Origin: Aldrovandia affinis
Taxonomy: Eukaryota > Chordata > Actinopteri > Notacanthiformes > Halosauridae
Reading direction: 5' to 3'
Length of the DNA: 64,000 nucleotides
NCBI GenBank assembly: GCA_029706075.1
Contig: JAINUG010000011.1
Span: 5,439,501 to 5,503,500, forward strand
The notes beneath the pieces are model-generated. The model saw only the letters and a list, made by a program, of their open reading frames with translations. It had not been told where the DNA came from and ran no database searches. This document shows, one piece after another, positions 46,035 to 58,046 of this stretch (positions are counted from its first letter, which is position 1; the number at the start of each line of letters is the position of its first letter). The translations under genes and the position numbers were made by a program.

Positions 46035-47432
46035 TATGAGCTCAAAGTGCAGACTTTCAGCTTTAATTTGAGGGTATTTACATCCAAATTGGGTGAACAG
46101 TGTAGGAATTACAGCACATTTTATATGTGGTACCCCCCCTTTTTAAGGGACCAAAAGTAATTGGACAATTGGCTGCTCAGCTGTTCCATGGCCAGGTGTG
46201 ATTCCCTCATTATTTCATTTACAAGTAAGCAGATAAAAGGTGATTAGAGTTGATTTCAAGTGTGGCATTTGCATTTGGAATCTGTTGCTGTAAAATCTCA
46301 ATATGAAGTCCAAAGAGCTGTCACTGCCAGTGAAGCAAGCCATCATTAGGCTGAAAAATCTAAACAAACCCATCAGAGAGATAGCAAAACAGCAGTGTGG
46401 CAAAATCAACTATTTGGTACATTCTTCAAAAGAAAGAACACACCGGTGAGCTCAGGAACACCAAAAAGTCTGGAAGACCACGGAAAACAACTGTGGTGGA
46501 TGACAGAATAATTATTTCCCTGGTGAAGAAACAGGTAGGCATATCTGTATCTAAGTTAACAATCAAGAGAGGCTTCACCAGAGTAAATACAGAAGGTTTA
46601 CCACAAGATGTAAACCATTGGTAAGCCTCAAAAACAGGAAGACCAGAATGATGGGAAGAGAAGAGTATGGAGAAGGGAAGGAACTGCTCATGATCCGAAG
46701 CATACCATCTAATCTGTGAAGCATGGTGGAGGTAGTGTTATGGTGTGGGCATGTATGGCTGCCAATAGAACTGGTTCCCTTGTATTTATTGATGATGCGA
46801 CTGCTGACAAAAGCAGCAGGATCAATTCTTAAGTGTATAGGGCTAAATTATCTGCTCAGATTCAGTCAAATTCTTCAAAACTCATTGGACGGCGCTTCAC
46901 AGTGCAGATGGACAATGACCGGAAGCATACTGCAAAGACAACCCAATACTTTTTTAAGGCAAAGAAGTGGAATGTTCTGCAATGGCCAAGTAAATCACCT
47001 GACCTGAATCCAATTGAGCATGCATTTCACTTGCTGAAGGCAAAACTGAAGGCAAAAGGCCCCAAGAACAAGCAGGAACTGAAGACAGCGTCAGTAAAGG
47101 CCTGACAGAGCATCACCAATGAAGAAACCCAGCATCTGGTGATATCTATGGGTTCCAGACTTCAGGCAGTCATTGACTGCAAAGGATTTGCAACCAAGTA
47201 TTAAAAATGAGAATTTAATTTATGATTATGTTAGTTTGTCCAATTACTTTTGAGCCCCTAAAAATTGTTGTAATTCCTACACGGTTCATACAATAATTTT
47301 GACAAAACCCTTCAATTAAAGCTGAAGGTCTACACTTAAAGCACATCTTGTTATTTCAAATCCATTGTGCTGGCGTACAGAGCCAAAGTAATGAAAATTG
47401 TGTCACTGTCCAAATACTTATGGACCTGACTG
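46035..47432 (+). mobile_element. Tc1-like transposon with long terminal repeats, left end lost
   Basis: The right end is complete: CAGTCAGGTCCATAAGTATT (minus reading) ends at 47432 next to TA. The inner part of a long inverted repeat is visible on both sides: CAGACTTTCAGCTTTAATTT at about 46052 and TTCAATTAAAGCTGAAGGTCT at about 47311. The outermost part of the left repeat is missing. Long terminal repeats of some 150-200 bases are typical of the fish Tc1 lineages with repeated internal binding sites. Confidence 0.75.
46303..47200 (+). pseudogene. Tc1-like transposase lacking first catalytic Asp
   Basis: ATG at 46303 opens MKSKELSLPVKQAIIRLKNL and NKPIREIAKQ (first helix-turn-helix). The frame shifts near 46390 to IWYILQKKEHTGELRNTKKS and GRPRKTTVVDDR, then KLTIKRGF (second helix-turn-helix). 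About 100 bases with the WxDE segment are missing near 46650, at the short repeat [22 protein letters not shown] follows, then FTVQMDNDRKHTAKTTQYFF with the second Asp and SPDLNPIEHAFHLL with the Glu, spaced by 34 residues. A TGA follows at about 47103. Several breaks; inactive. Confidence 0.8.
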
Positions 47433-47934
47433 TAATTAGCCAGTGTATCATAGAGCAATGCCTTGAGTGATTGCTGAGGTTGGATATGATTTCACGGGAG
47501 AAGGATCTTAATAACGAACAAAAGGAATAATAAAAAAGTTTGTACTTTATTTAAAATGCAAAAGGCTAATAGTCAAATTAACCAAATTAACCAAAACCAA
47601 TTATAAAATTATGTTTATTGACACATTGATTATATTGTTGAGCGGGGCAATGGATACTACTTAATAAAATAAAAACTAAGATATTTTATTATGCGGGACA
47701 ACATCTGTCATTGTGGGACGTGGGACAACTAGTCAAAAAAGCTGTTATCTTTTCACTTTTCTTTCAAGTGGATCAGCTTGAAATTTAGTTCCTCCCCTGT
47801 TAGCTATAAACATGTTTTAATCTCCCAGGTTGATTCTTATAAAAATACAGAATGTTTCCCAGTCTTTTCCTCTTCCTCCTCCGTTATTCTATTAGCGAAT
47901 CTTTCGTTATTGATTAAAAAGCATTTTCACCTGT
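47433..47934. other. No gene recognised
   Basis: AT-rich, no identifiable feature. Confidence 0.35.
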
Positions 47935-48235
47935 GGAAATCCCTCTCTCCTCCCAGTCACACCTGAGTCCTATTGTGTTCCCTTCCCTGCTTGTATTTAA
48001 GTCTATGTTCTTTCCTGTTCTGTACATGATCATTATTCCCTGAGCCTACTTTTCCGAAGCCAGAGTTTCTTGTATTTTCCGAGACTACCCTTCTGTTGAC
48101 TACCCCGAGCCTGCCTAGCGATTCTGTTCTGTTTGCCTTTCTGCCTTCCTGTTTTTTTACTTTTGGACTGCCTTTTGTGATTACTCTTTTAAAATTCATT
48201 TTAGCATATGCTACATCTGATTCCCTGGTTTTGAC
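47935..48235 (+). mobile_element. Possible LTR fragment
   Basis: A GC- and pyrimidine-rich island in AT-rich DNA: CCTGCTTGTATTTAAGTCTA (a weak TATA-like TATTTAAG), then CCTTTCTGCCTTCCTG and GACTGCCTTTTGTGATTACTC. The sequence style is that of U3-R of fish Gypsy LTRs. No polyadenylation signal, ends or duplication could be fixed, so this is a tentative call. Confidence 0.35.
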
Positions 48236-49471
48236 ACATTCTTAGCTTAGAATTATAGGGTTTATCCTGATATTTTTCTGGGTCCTGATTTATTAACGTC
48301 ACAGGTGCATTACAAAACAAAGCTATGATATGGGACTTGAACATTCTAAAGCCTGATCTGGCAAAACTACTATTGGCAACCTGAGCTATGAGCATGGATC
48401 TGAGCTTCACGTTTCACTACTGAGAGGTGCACAAAACATTTGTGGAACATGTTAAACACTTTCAGATCCAACAGCTCAATGAGTAGGGGGACAGGGGACG
48501 GAGATATTAGCCCTCCCGTATTTAAAACAGTCATATCTGTTCTCCTGAGTGACAGTAGAAACATTCCCTTCCATTAAGTTCCCGCATCCTCCAATATTTT
48601 ATATGGTTACACCCTTTATATCAAGTCGTCTTTGTGTCTGGAAAATTTCTAATTCTGTGCGGAATGGAAAAGAAGGGATAGTTGGAAGGAACTTAAAGAT
48701 AGGCTGTCAATCCCTGCTCACCAAAGTTTGATTAATGCTGTATTGTTATGCAGATGAAAGCAGCAAGAGTGCTTGAGTGTTAATGCACAAACTTTATTTT
48801 AGCTATCATCATTGCAACACAACCCTGCCCCAAGGCATGGTGCTGTATGAAGGGCCGGGGTGGTTACCTCTTAAATGCTGCTCATGGCTGGATTATTGAG
48901 CATTGAGCACCTATTAAAACAAGAAGAGGGAGATGGCTCAATGCCCTTTCTCCAGGTTCCTAATGCCACGACTCTGCCACTATAGGGTAGATTTGACAGC
49001 CTGGACAATGAGACCTGACAGATCATCTAATGGAACCCCCCAGCCTGCTGTGGAGTCAAAGCACACAGGTAATACTGTTAACCCAAGCGGAGATGCCAAA
49101 TGCGGGAATCTCGCCATCCCTTACTTTTCCATTAGGGATTTTTCCCAGAGATGGATGCGTGTGAAAAGGATGTATTATTCTGGGCTGCAGAGCCCGGATT
49201 GAGGTATTAGATTCTTAACCAGGACTGAGCTTTCTGCAACTGCTTTAAATCCACAAGCATGTCTCTCTTTCTCTGTCTCTCTCATGAATGCTCTCTCTCA
49301 CTTTCACTCTTATGCTGGAATTAGGATGGTAAAGGTGGATGCATTGCATTTTTATTACTGTTATGAACTGATTTTATAGATCACAAGGACTAACTGTCAT
49401 CAGGTTTCTGTTTGTCATATGCCTGGTCTTTGGGGTGAAAAGCAGCAACTGTGTGCATGAGTATATACATG
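48236..49471. other. No gene recognised
   Basis: No identifiable coding or repeat structure; a CTCTCTTTCTC-type low-complexity tract near 49270. Confidence 0.35.
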
Positions 49472-50393
49472 TACATTATCGGTCAAAAGTTTTAGAACAC
49501 CCCCATTTTCCAGTTTTTACTTAAATTTAAGCAGTTCAAGTCCAGTAAATAACCTGAAATGGTACAAAGGTAAGTGGTAAACTGCCAGAGGTTAAAAGTT
49601 TAGGTTACCAAAAACTGAAAAATAATGTAAATTATTTGGCAGTGAGTAGTTTTCTACACCATCAAAAGGCACTTGGAAACTGGAGGAAACTCTGACAGGA
49701 AGACGTCTGTCAGACTCAAAGCCACAACAAAATCAGAAGACAAGTTTCTGAGAGTCAACAGCTTGCGTGCTAGGTGGCTCACAGGACAACAGCTTCAAGC
49801 ACAGCTTAACATTGGTCAAAGTAAGGAAGTCTCAGTTTCAACTGTGAAGAGAAGACTTCGAGCTGCAGGTTTGACAGGTTGAGTGGCAGTAAAAAAGCCA
49901 TTGCTAAGATGGCAAAATAATAAAAAGAGGATTGCCTGGGCCATGAAGCACCGCCAGTGGACTACAGAAGACTGGAAGAAGGTCTTATGGACCGATTAAT
50001 CAAAATTTCAAATCTTTGGTTCATCACGCAGGGTTTTTGTACGCCACCAAGTAGGCGAAAGGATGATTCCTCAGTGTGTGGCACGAACTGTCAAACATGG
50101 AAGAGGAAGCATGATGGTCTGGGGCTCTTTTGCTGGATCCAGAGTTGGCGACTTGCACAGAGTGACTGTTAACCCACGTTAACCCATTACTTGTTCCCTG
50201 AAAAGAGCCTTTTTTTATAACTCTGAAATGTGCATTATTTTTCAGTTTTTGGTAACCTAAACTTTTTTTGTTTACCTCTGGCAGTTTACCGCTTACCTTT
50301 GTACCATTTTGGGTTATTCACTGGACTTAAACTGCTTAAATGTCAGTAAAAACTGGAAAATTGGGTTGTTCTAAAACTTTTGACCGGTAGTGT
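49472..50393 (+). mobile_element. Tc1-like transposon with roughly 160-base terminal repeats, internally deleted
   Basis: The left end (49474 onward: GGTCAAAAGTTTTAGAACAC, CCCATTTTCCAGTTTTTACT, GGTAAACTGCCAGAGG, ACCAAAAACTGAAAAATAAT) is matched in reverse by the right end down to 50393 over about 160 bases. The interior is about 600 bases, half the normal length. The termini are well preserved, so the element could have been mobilised in trans. A fragment of the same terminal repeat is present near 63673. Confidence 0.85.
49673..50172 (+). pseudogene. Tc1-like transposase, C-terminal half missing
   Basis: Reads TSVRLKATTKSEDKFLRVNS and STVKRRLRAAGLTG (second helix-turn-helix), a TGA at 49880, then in other frames KRIAWAMKHRQWTTEDWKKV and LWTD (first catalytic Asp), followed by a TAA where Glu is expected, then FVRHQVGERMIPQCVARTVK and SMMVWGSFAG. 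It stops at GDLHRVTVN, and the right terminal repeat follows after about 25 bases. The second Asp, the Glu and the C-terminus are deleted. Confidence 0.8.
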
Positions 50394-50398
50394 ATATG

Positions 50399-50423
50399 CA
50401 CACACACACACACACACACACAA
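50399..50423. repeat. CA microsatellite
   Basis: Uninterrupted CA run directly outside the right end of the Tc1 element. Confidence 0.9.
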
Positions 50424-51755
50424 ACAGTACACACACAATAATGAATACCCACAAACAAAACATACATATTGTTTCCATAAAAATTGTGTTTCACAGTTAA
50501 GTATTTACTTTCCACAAAAGAACATTTTGTCATTTTAGGATTTGCCTTTTCCAGACCTCAAGTGCTACAGTACAGTACTGTCCGTGTGTCTTTGTTGTCT
50601 GACTTCTGTGCTGTCAAAACACTTAAAACTGCTGATGCCCCTGTAAATTCGATAAGAATAACTGAAAAGGGGCAATTTTCAAGAATACTGTGTTGTGGTT
50701 GCTTACTGCTAAATCCCAATTCTCAATTCCTTGTGGATGTATTCAATGACAACACTATTTACCAGAATATTTAATTAAACTAGCAGAGTGCAAAAAGATT
50801 ACTAGAATAACTTGTGGAAAAAGTACATTTGAAGATAGACTGCTAGGATATATAGGTCTACTATATTGAGTAAATCCATAGACTTACCTTGCTTTTCAAA
50901 AAGTACTCTAGGACTGTAGGACAATGTGACAACACGGAATCTTTCCTTCAGTCAGTCGGTCACTTCGATAAGTAGCCCCAGCACAGTTCTACTAGATCAC
51001 TTTAGATTACACTGCTTGTTTTACAAAAGTTTGTAGAGTTTTCAAACAGAAAGCAGTAAAAAAAAAAAGACAAATGGTCTGCAAAGAGCTATAATTGAGC
51101 ATGTATGGACAAGAAATTCAGCAGAGCAAAGCACAGTGCATTCTGGGAATCTGTTCTGGTACATGGTCCCAATATGTACGTTGGGAAAAACTGTGTGGAA
51201 GGCGTCTGTCTAGGCAGGGGAATCGGGGTGATTAACGGCCATGCCTACTGGCAGGGCAGATCGGGCACACAGATGTGTGACATTATTTAATTGTACCTGT
51301 GTGCTTAAAATGACTGCTCTCTGTGTAGGTGGCTGGAACACGGAAGATGAATACCCTCCGAGAGAGAACCAAGAGATTCCAAACAATGGCACTGTGCATA
51401 GTGAATTTTTATTGTTTTGCCAAAAGGCGTTTTTTGTTTAGTTCGTTATTTTGATTTAATGTTTTTAGCCAGAACCCAGGACGGCCAAAGTATATTCTTT
51501 CATTTGTATCGGTTCTCTCTCACTCTCCCTCTCTCCCTGTGGGAGAGGTAATACAATCCAGTCCGCAGACTGATAACTCCATTCCCTGCATCCTACTGTT
51601 CTGTTCCAATCCTGGTTGTGTCGTACAGCATGCAACAAACAGATTTAACAACTGATCTGAATGTATTATCACTGGATTGGTCTGAACCATCCCTTCTGGT
51701 TTATAAACATTGTATTTTTTTAAACTAATTTTAAACATACTTAAAACAAAAAGTT
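50424..51755. other. No gene recognised
   Basis: No identifiable coding or repeat structure. Confidence 0.35.
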
Positions 51756-51764
51756 TTCTCCCAG

Positions 51765-51952
51765 GTTTGGACTACCCATTCGTGTATTTAGGATGTGCCA
51801 TTGCTGCAATGTCTAGCACCAGTAGTGCTGGTCTGTCACCTACATCCTCTGAAATGCATTCAGCCAGCCGCCAGCTTGTTGTACTCTACAGGCCACCAGC
51901 TGAGCCATTGTCCACAGTGTTTGAGGACTACACTTTGTTGGTGGGAGCATGG
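51765..51952 (+). other. Splice-bounded open segment, possibly LINE endonuclease fragment
   Basis: Preceded by a good acceptor (AAAAGTTTTCTCCCAG) and followed by a strong donor (GCATG then GTGAGA). It encodes GLDYPFVYLGCAIAAMSST, a Ser-rich stretch and RQLVVLYRPPAEPLSTVFED. The VVLYRPP motif with a following FEDxxxLL resembles the middle of LINE apurinic endonucleases (compare VVVYRPPGPLG in the L2 copy at 7770-7800). The splice signals could be chance. A host exon is the alternative. Confidence 0.3.
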
Positions 51953-52126
51953 TGAGAACACTGCTGATTAAAAGCCAGAAAAGAAAAAATACAAAAATTC
52001 TCTAAGGACTCTTGTTGAAATCATACCTGTACACAATAACCACCATCATTATAAGCAAATAAGGAAATCGTGCTGTGTGTCTGTAGTTTTGTTACCAAAG
52101 TAATGTTCCATGGGGCTTTGTATTGT

Positions 52127-52137
52127 ATGTTTGTGTG

Positions 52138-52171
<34 letters not shown>
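52127..52171. repeat. TG microsatellite
   Basis: TG run, interrupted once by TGCG, ending a few bases before the left end of a Tc1 element. Confidence 0.9.
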
Positions 52172-52176
52172 AAAAA

Positions 52177-52887
52177 ATAATGGAAACACCAAATGAAAAG
52201 GGACTAATATTTTGAAGTAACTAAATTGCAATTAAAAAGGCATCTCATATTAATGTTTCATATTAATGTCAGTACTAAGTACCAACATGTTTCTACTATA
52301 AAATATTTTTATATATCAGGATTTTAATATGTGAGTTTCTAAAGCAACATGAGAGATGACAGATTTCGAAACAGGTTAAATAGTTGGTACCCTAATTGCC
52401 AGTGTGTCAGTTACAGAAACGGCAGCATTACGTAATGTGTCAAGTGTCGAAAATCATGACGGCATATGCCAAACAAGAAAAACTACATCAGGAAAATGTA
52501 ACAGTGGTCACAATTCGAAGCTCACCAAAAGGGATAGATGGACACTTAACTGGATAGTTGCTGAAAACCACAAAACAAGTTTCATGCTGCTAAATGGATT
52601 CAGGAGTGGTTTCATGAACACCAGGATGAAGTCAAACACCTACTATAGCCTCTCCAATCACCACATATAAACATCATAAAACCTTTATGGGGATTTCAAC
52701 CATCTTTCTCAAAGAGCAGGCTTTACTTCTTAAAGAATGATCCCACTTCAAGGAGAAATATTCTATGAAACAGTTTAAAATTTATATAACGGCATTCCAA
52801 GAAGGATTGAAGCTGTTCTGAAGGCAAGGGTGGCCCAATTCCTTATTAGTTAATAAATATTCATATATTGTTTGGTGTTTCCATTAT
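52177..52887 (+). mobile_element. Tc1-like transposon, internally deleted, about 711 bases
   Basis: Inverted termini ATAATGGAAACACCAAATG (52177) and TTTGGTGTTTCCATTAT (ending 52887). The interior, in several frames, retains SVTETAALRNVSS (first helix-turn-helix), SKLTKRDRWTLNWIVAENHK (second), then jumps to WIQEWFHEHQDEVKHLL and SPHINIIKPLWG, a degraded version of the catalytic Glu motif SPDLNxIEPLW in which both Asp and Glu are lost. The first and second Asp motifs are deleted. The termini differ from all other Tc1 elements in the window. Confidence 0.75.
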
Positions 52888-53954
52888 GTTGTCTATCCTC
52901 TATAGAGTATCTTGCTGATTAAAGTTTTAATCTTCAGGTTGTACTACCAATTTCTTTCCTTTTAGAGTGGGTGGAGTTTGAATGATGCTGACAAGCAGTG
53001 GTAAGTGTTAATTTGGTTGTCTCTTTCAAAGATGAAAGGCATCTACATCCTATCTACAACTTTAGGATCAAGGCGGCTTCTTTCAGGACAGTATTTTTTT
53101 TCCCTTCCTAATCTTCTTCTTCACATGAGAGTCAAATATTTCTAGGCTGGCTTTCATTTTATTTTGCCTATGGACATCGTAATGAATCTCAGCGTTGCGT
53201 ATCCTGAGGAATTCTTTAATAATTAATCGTCAGTTGGCGATGGTTATGGACGATGTGACAAAAAGAAAACGCAATCGAGGGAGAAGAGCTGGTAGACCAG
53301 GGGTGATGCGTAAATTCACAAACCATATACAATTAAGTCCACCCTCAGGGTTTCCTGCAATCTTCTTAATATATTCACTGGCTTAAGAGAGGAATTTTTT
53401 CTTCAGAAAAATCATTGCACTGGTTAAATGAGCCACTGGGCAGTCTAAAACACTCTTATTTCATATTTCTAGTTGGTTTGTCCTGTAATTTTAACAGATT
53501 AATTTGGCTGGAAAACAGGAAACAACTGCTATTGTAAAAGAGTATCATAAAATAAAGCTGTTCTCTGGCCACATGAATATTTAATCACAGACCAACTGAC
53601 AAAGTCAGTATGACAGTATTTTTTTAATACTGTAGAGGTTTCATGTTTTCTTTTTTTCTTTAGCAATGGCCTTTTCTAAATTCATAATATAGAGCTTCTA
53701 AAACATTATTTCCCTCGTGTTTTCTCAAATAATACCACATTTTATGCTTTTGAGTTTTGTCAGCTTTTGTTCACTTAGACACTTAACTTTTAGTTCCAAA
53801 ACTCAGTCCTGGGTACCCTTATGCATGCTGGTTTTATATGTGAATCCCTTAAGGTGAAACATGCCCTTTCAATTTTTCTATTTCAGTTAACTGGACTTTT
53901 CGGCTCATTGGAATTGGTCTTTGTTTCCCACAAACAGATGTTGGGTCCCAGTGA
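52888..53954. other. No gene recognised
   Basis: AT-rich, no identifiable feature. Confidence 0.35.
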
Positions 53955-54863
53955 CCTGGGGCCTGTTTCACAAAGGAAGTTAAACATAGTCAGGTTCATC
54001 ATAGTCATCTTTGCGTTAGCTAGTTACACAAAACAAAGGCAATTACAGCTATCCGGTCAGTGGTTATCAACTCGCTCTGTCATCCCTGGTTCTTCAGATC
54101 GAGCTATGAGCACGTGCACACAAAAGGGGTGGCGTTTGTAACACAGCCAATCACTTGCAACATGAGATCCAGAGCATTGTTTCATGAACCAGGATTGGTG
54201 GGTTAGTGAGGTAATTTTGGGCTTAACCTTGGGTTTTCCGTCTCATGTCTGTGGCTCACCCAGGGCTATGGGTGATCGTAATGTGAGTGCAATCTATTGC
54301 ACCAATCACTCACGAATCATATGAGAAAATTACACCGCACTTAATGTGCAACAGTAAATTGTATTAATTATTTATAACTATATACATACAACTATATAAA
54401 CTGTAGGTTATCCGCATCATCAACAGAATACGTATATGTACCGATAGAAACATATAACACATACATATATAGAAAACATATATAGAAAACGTAATACACA
54501 CTGCTGCTCAGTGATTGCATGGTTTTGACGAGTGGCATTTGTAACATGCACCTCTAGAAGCTAGCAAAGGTACAATATTCTGTCCACGGAGAATCTGTAT
54601 ATCTTATATATTTTTTTAAGATTACGCAATTCTCTAGGATTGGTGAGGCCATTTTCCAGAGATGATTGGTGAGGGGATGGGATTTTTTATAGGACTTGAT
54701 CCGTTAGCCTGAACTTAACCTACTCCAGAGCAGGTTACGTTCGTAGCATAAGTTACCATGGCGATGCAACCCGGTGAGCCCCAGTCGTGAGACCGAAAAC
54801 TCAGGCTTAAACCCAAGTTAGCTCGCTAACCCACTAATCCTGTTTCATGAAACAGGCCCCAGG
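53955..54863. mobile_element. Composite Harbinger-type MITE, 909 bases
   Basis: Outer inverted ends CCTGGGGCCTGTTTCA (53955) and its exact complement TGAAACAGGCCCCAGG (ending 54863), a terminus of the GGGCCTGTTTCA type common in Harbinger-like MITEs. A second, inner inverted repeat runs from 54179 (GTTTCATGAACCAGGATTGG, TGGGTTAG) against 54853 downwards (GTTTCATGAAACAGGATTAG, TGGGTTAG) for about 100 bases at roughly 80 percent identity. No transposase is encoded. The centre is AT-rich with repeated TATATAGAAAAC. Class by termini only. Confidence 0.6.
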
Positions 54864-56784
54864 TGTCTGCATTTTCAACATTTAGGACTACCAATGCGAT
54901 TTTAATCAGTCACTTGATCAGGTGTATGTGATTGTGCCCCCTTTGCAGACTATAGTTCAATTAGCATCTCATTAGATGCTGGAAATGGCCATTTCAGCTG
55001 GAACAACAACCAGCATGCACAGGGGTCCCCAGTACCGAGTTTGGCAAGCCCTTTTTTGCTTGTTCTTGACTTCCCGGTTCAGACTTCCTGGTTTAGCTCT
55101 CCAATCTTAACCAAGAAGGGCCAGTGTGGGTACAGGCCTGGTTATAGCCCACCACTAAAAGTAATCACTTAATTAAGTTGAATTAAGTACTGGAATAAAT
55201 CATTACCAACTGGTTTGGTGTTCTAGAATAATAATTTAATATTCCGCATTGAGTTAGTGTTCCCATACCCAAGAAATACAATATCCAAGAAGACCATATT
55301 CTATTATTTAAATGATGCTACAAATGGGCTAAAGCTTTAAAAGACTTATCTGGTTGTTGGTTTTTAAATGTTACAAATGGGTTAAAAGACTTATCTGGTT
55401 GATCAATGCATGCCACAATTAAAACAAAAATGAATTGAATGAAATACTGGAAAATTCATCTTGTACAACATCAACATGTCAAAACACAGAAGTTGTCAAA
55501 ATCAAATCAAATGTTTAATTTAAACGTATCATTTCATACTAATAAATGCTTGAGAGCATTCACTAATGGATATAATAAAATGCAGACTGTTAATTAAGTG
55601 TAATGTTGCATGAGATGCATCCCCTTTGATTCAATTTATGTATTCTTCTGTTGTCTTATGTCGGTTGCATCAATTTCCACCTTGCTCATTATCAAATTAA
55701 TATTTGTGGTAATACTGTGTTGGTGTTGTTAACTAGTTTGTGTCTCTGCCGTGATAGCAGCATGTATTTCCAACCCCATGTGAAAGCTGACAATGCGGTT
55801 AAAGAATGTTATCTTGATTTAATTATCAGATAGCAGCTGTGGTATTACTCAGCCCTGAGAATAAACAGTTTAATGAATTCAGGCATTATAATTATGATTT
55901 CCAAAAACCTAATGTGCTGTTAATATTAACTGAAATGATGAAAATCATAATTAGAATGTCATAGCTAGCTGTTTACACTTATTGAATGGGTGCTGAACAA
56001 TACCAATTAAGTCAAAGCAATACCTTCACTTTGAGGAGGTGAGTTATATTTGTGATCACTTGTCCCCTCTCGCTCCTCACTCCCTGCCTTATCATCCCAT
56101 CCTTTTCCAGTTGATTGCTAAGATATCATCTGGCCTCTCTACATGCAGGTCACTGCTCATGCAGTGTCAAAATCATGTCTGAAAGGCTACAATCAATTAC
56201 AGAGGTGCCGCTTTAGCATGTGGCAGCATCCACATGCTGGCTGAACTAGAACCAAGATTTCTGTTGGCAAAATCAAATGAAAGGAGGTTGTGCTTACCTG
56301 GTGCATCAGCCAGGCTATTGATTTGGGTTGTACGTAATAGCTATTTATATGATATGATTCAGCTGTCAATAGTACATTTTAGGTAAACATTTTTTAGCTA
56401 TTGTTAATTGGGATGAGACTGAATGACTTGCTTAAACAAATGAGGTCCCTCCTATAAGGCATCTCCAAAAAATTTAGCGAATCACTTCATGTCGTCCAGA
56501 AAAGGACATGAGAACTTATGTGAGCAGTTCAAATAAGTTCATCACTTATTATTAAATCAAATCAAAGGGACCAAGGTATATGATGGCATTAATAATACAC
56601 TCAATTCATAATATAAAAGGTTCTGGTTCCATTAACCCAAAAAAAAAAAAAAAAACATTAAAACTTGATTTTTCAACAAGAAGTAATCAGCTCATAACTG
56701 CAGAACCGAGTTCTAAAGTAATTTGTATTCTAATTAAGATTAAACCTTGTGATGCATGAATCTTATGTGAGTATACGTATTTGT
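54864..56784. other. No gene recognised
   Basis: AT-rich; poly-A of about 18 at 56639-56656. No coding or repeat family was identified. Confidence 0.35.
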
Positions 56785-56905
56785 ATGTGCTAATAATAAT
56801 AATGGACTAAATTTTATACAACGGTTTTCATTTTTAATCTCATGACCTCAAAGCGCTATTATAAATAAAGCAAGGAAACTCACCTCAACCACCACCAATA
56901 AGTAT
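56785..56905 (-). repeat. LINE/SINE 3'-tail fragment
   Basis: On the minus strand TGGTGGTGGTTGAGGTGAGT, a degraded ATAGCGCTTTGAGGTCATGA and TAGTCCATTATTATTATTAG, the same tail family as at 31085-31215 and 25575-25800. Confidence 0.55.
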
Positions 56906-57681
56906 AGTTCATTGCATGTATAGCATTTGGCATATAGCATGCAAGTACAGCTATATGAGCATGCCATTCAGATAAACCAAACAGTAGGCCAATTTGTCAT
57001 TTTCATATGGAACTATATGTAGCTCATGGAATGCAAATGGTATGAATCACCCACCCACATGTATCCCTTAAAAGATCTAAAGCTACGGTCAGCTACCCAT
57101 TGACTGGTCAATTTCCACTGCAGCTACTGTAGTCCCCTAGCTTGATTGATGTGCTATGCTATTACTAATGACACTTCCTAAAGTGGCCCACCAGTTCAGC
57201 CTCCTCCATCTGTACAAAAACAAACAGGTGTTTATCATAAAGAAGATAGTTTGCATCCACCTGCAGTGCTATCCAGCACCATTGTTTATCTAATTCATTA
57301 CTGTGTGCACTACTCCAAGGGAGCGCTGTGGCTCATCTCCTCCAACACAAACCACAGGTCCTCCCGCTCCAGTCTAACGCTCCACTTTGACTTTGAATTA
57401 TAATCCGTTTTGTAAGATGCACACCCTGCAAATGCCTTTTCGACAGATTCTAATGCCCCTCATTCTTCTTGTTCTTCAGCTTTAAGTCCAGATGCAGTTC
57501 CCCTGGGTACATGCTGATTATCCTTAGTGTTGTAGGGAACCATAAACGACCTGATGAGGCTTTCCACTTTTAGCAACTGCAAACAGCACTTGTTGTTCCA
57601 CATGAGTAAAAGGCACATGCACATATGCATTATCATTGTGTTCAGGATGTTACAGTATATACGTATATATATATATATATA
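56906..57681. other. No gene recognised
   Basis: No identifiable feature except a TA run at 57655-57680, where the next Tc1 element is inserted. Confidence 0.35.
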
Positions 57682-57723
57682 CAGTACCAGTCAAAAGTTT
57701 GAGTACACCTTCCATCTGGACTA

Positions 57724-57981
57724 CGGCTAATCGGGCACTCCTTCATTCTTCAGCAAGATAACAACCCGAAACACACCTTGAAGTTGTGCAAGAACTACCT
57801 GGTGAAGGAGGAACGTGAAGGACAACTCAAACTGATGACCTGGCCTGCCCAGTGTCCAGACCTCAATCCCATAGAAATTGTATGGGACAAACTGGACAGA
57901 AGAGTCAAAGCAAAGCAACCCACCCAAGTTTCTCTGGGAATTGCTGCAGGACAGCTGGGAAGATATATCGGGTGATTTCCT
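57724..57981 (+). pseudogene. Tc1-like transposase C-terminal third
   Basis: FILQQDNNPKHT (second catalytic Asp) lies in one frame, followed by KNYLVKEEREGQLKLMTWPA and QCPDLNPIEIVWDKLDRRVK with the catalytic Glu, then VSLGIAAGQLGRYIG, where the frame breaks. The Asp-to-Glu spacing is that of DD34E enzymes. No start and no first Asp. Confidence 0.8.
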
Positions 57982-58046
57982 GCTGAAATGTATTAACCGA
58001 ATGGCCCGTGTTTGTGAGGCTGTTATCACGGCAAAGGGTGGCTATT

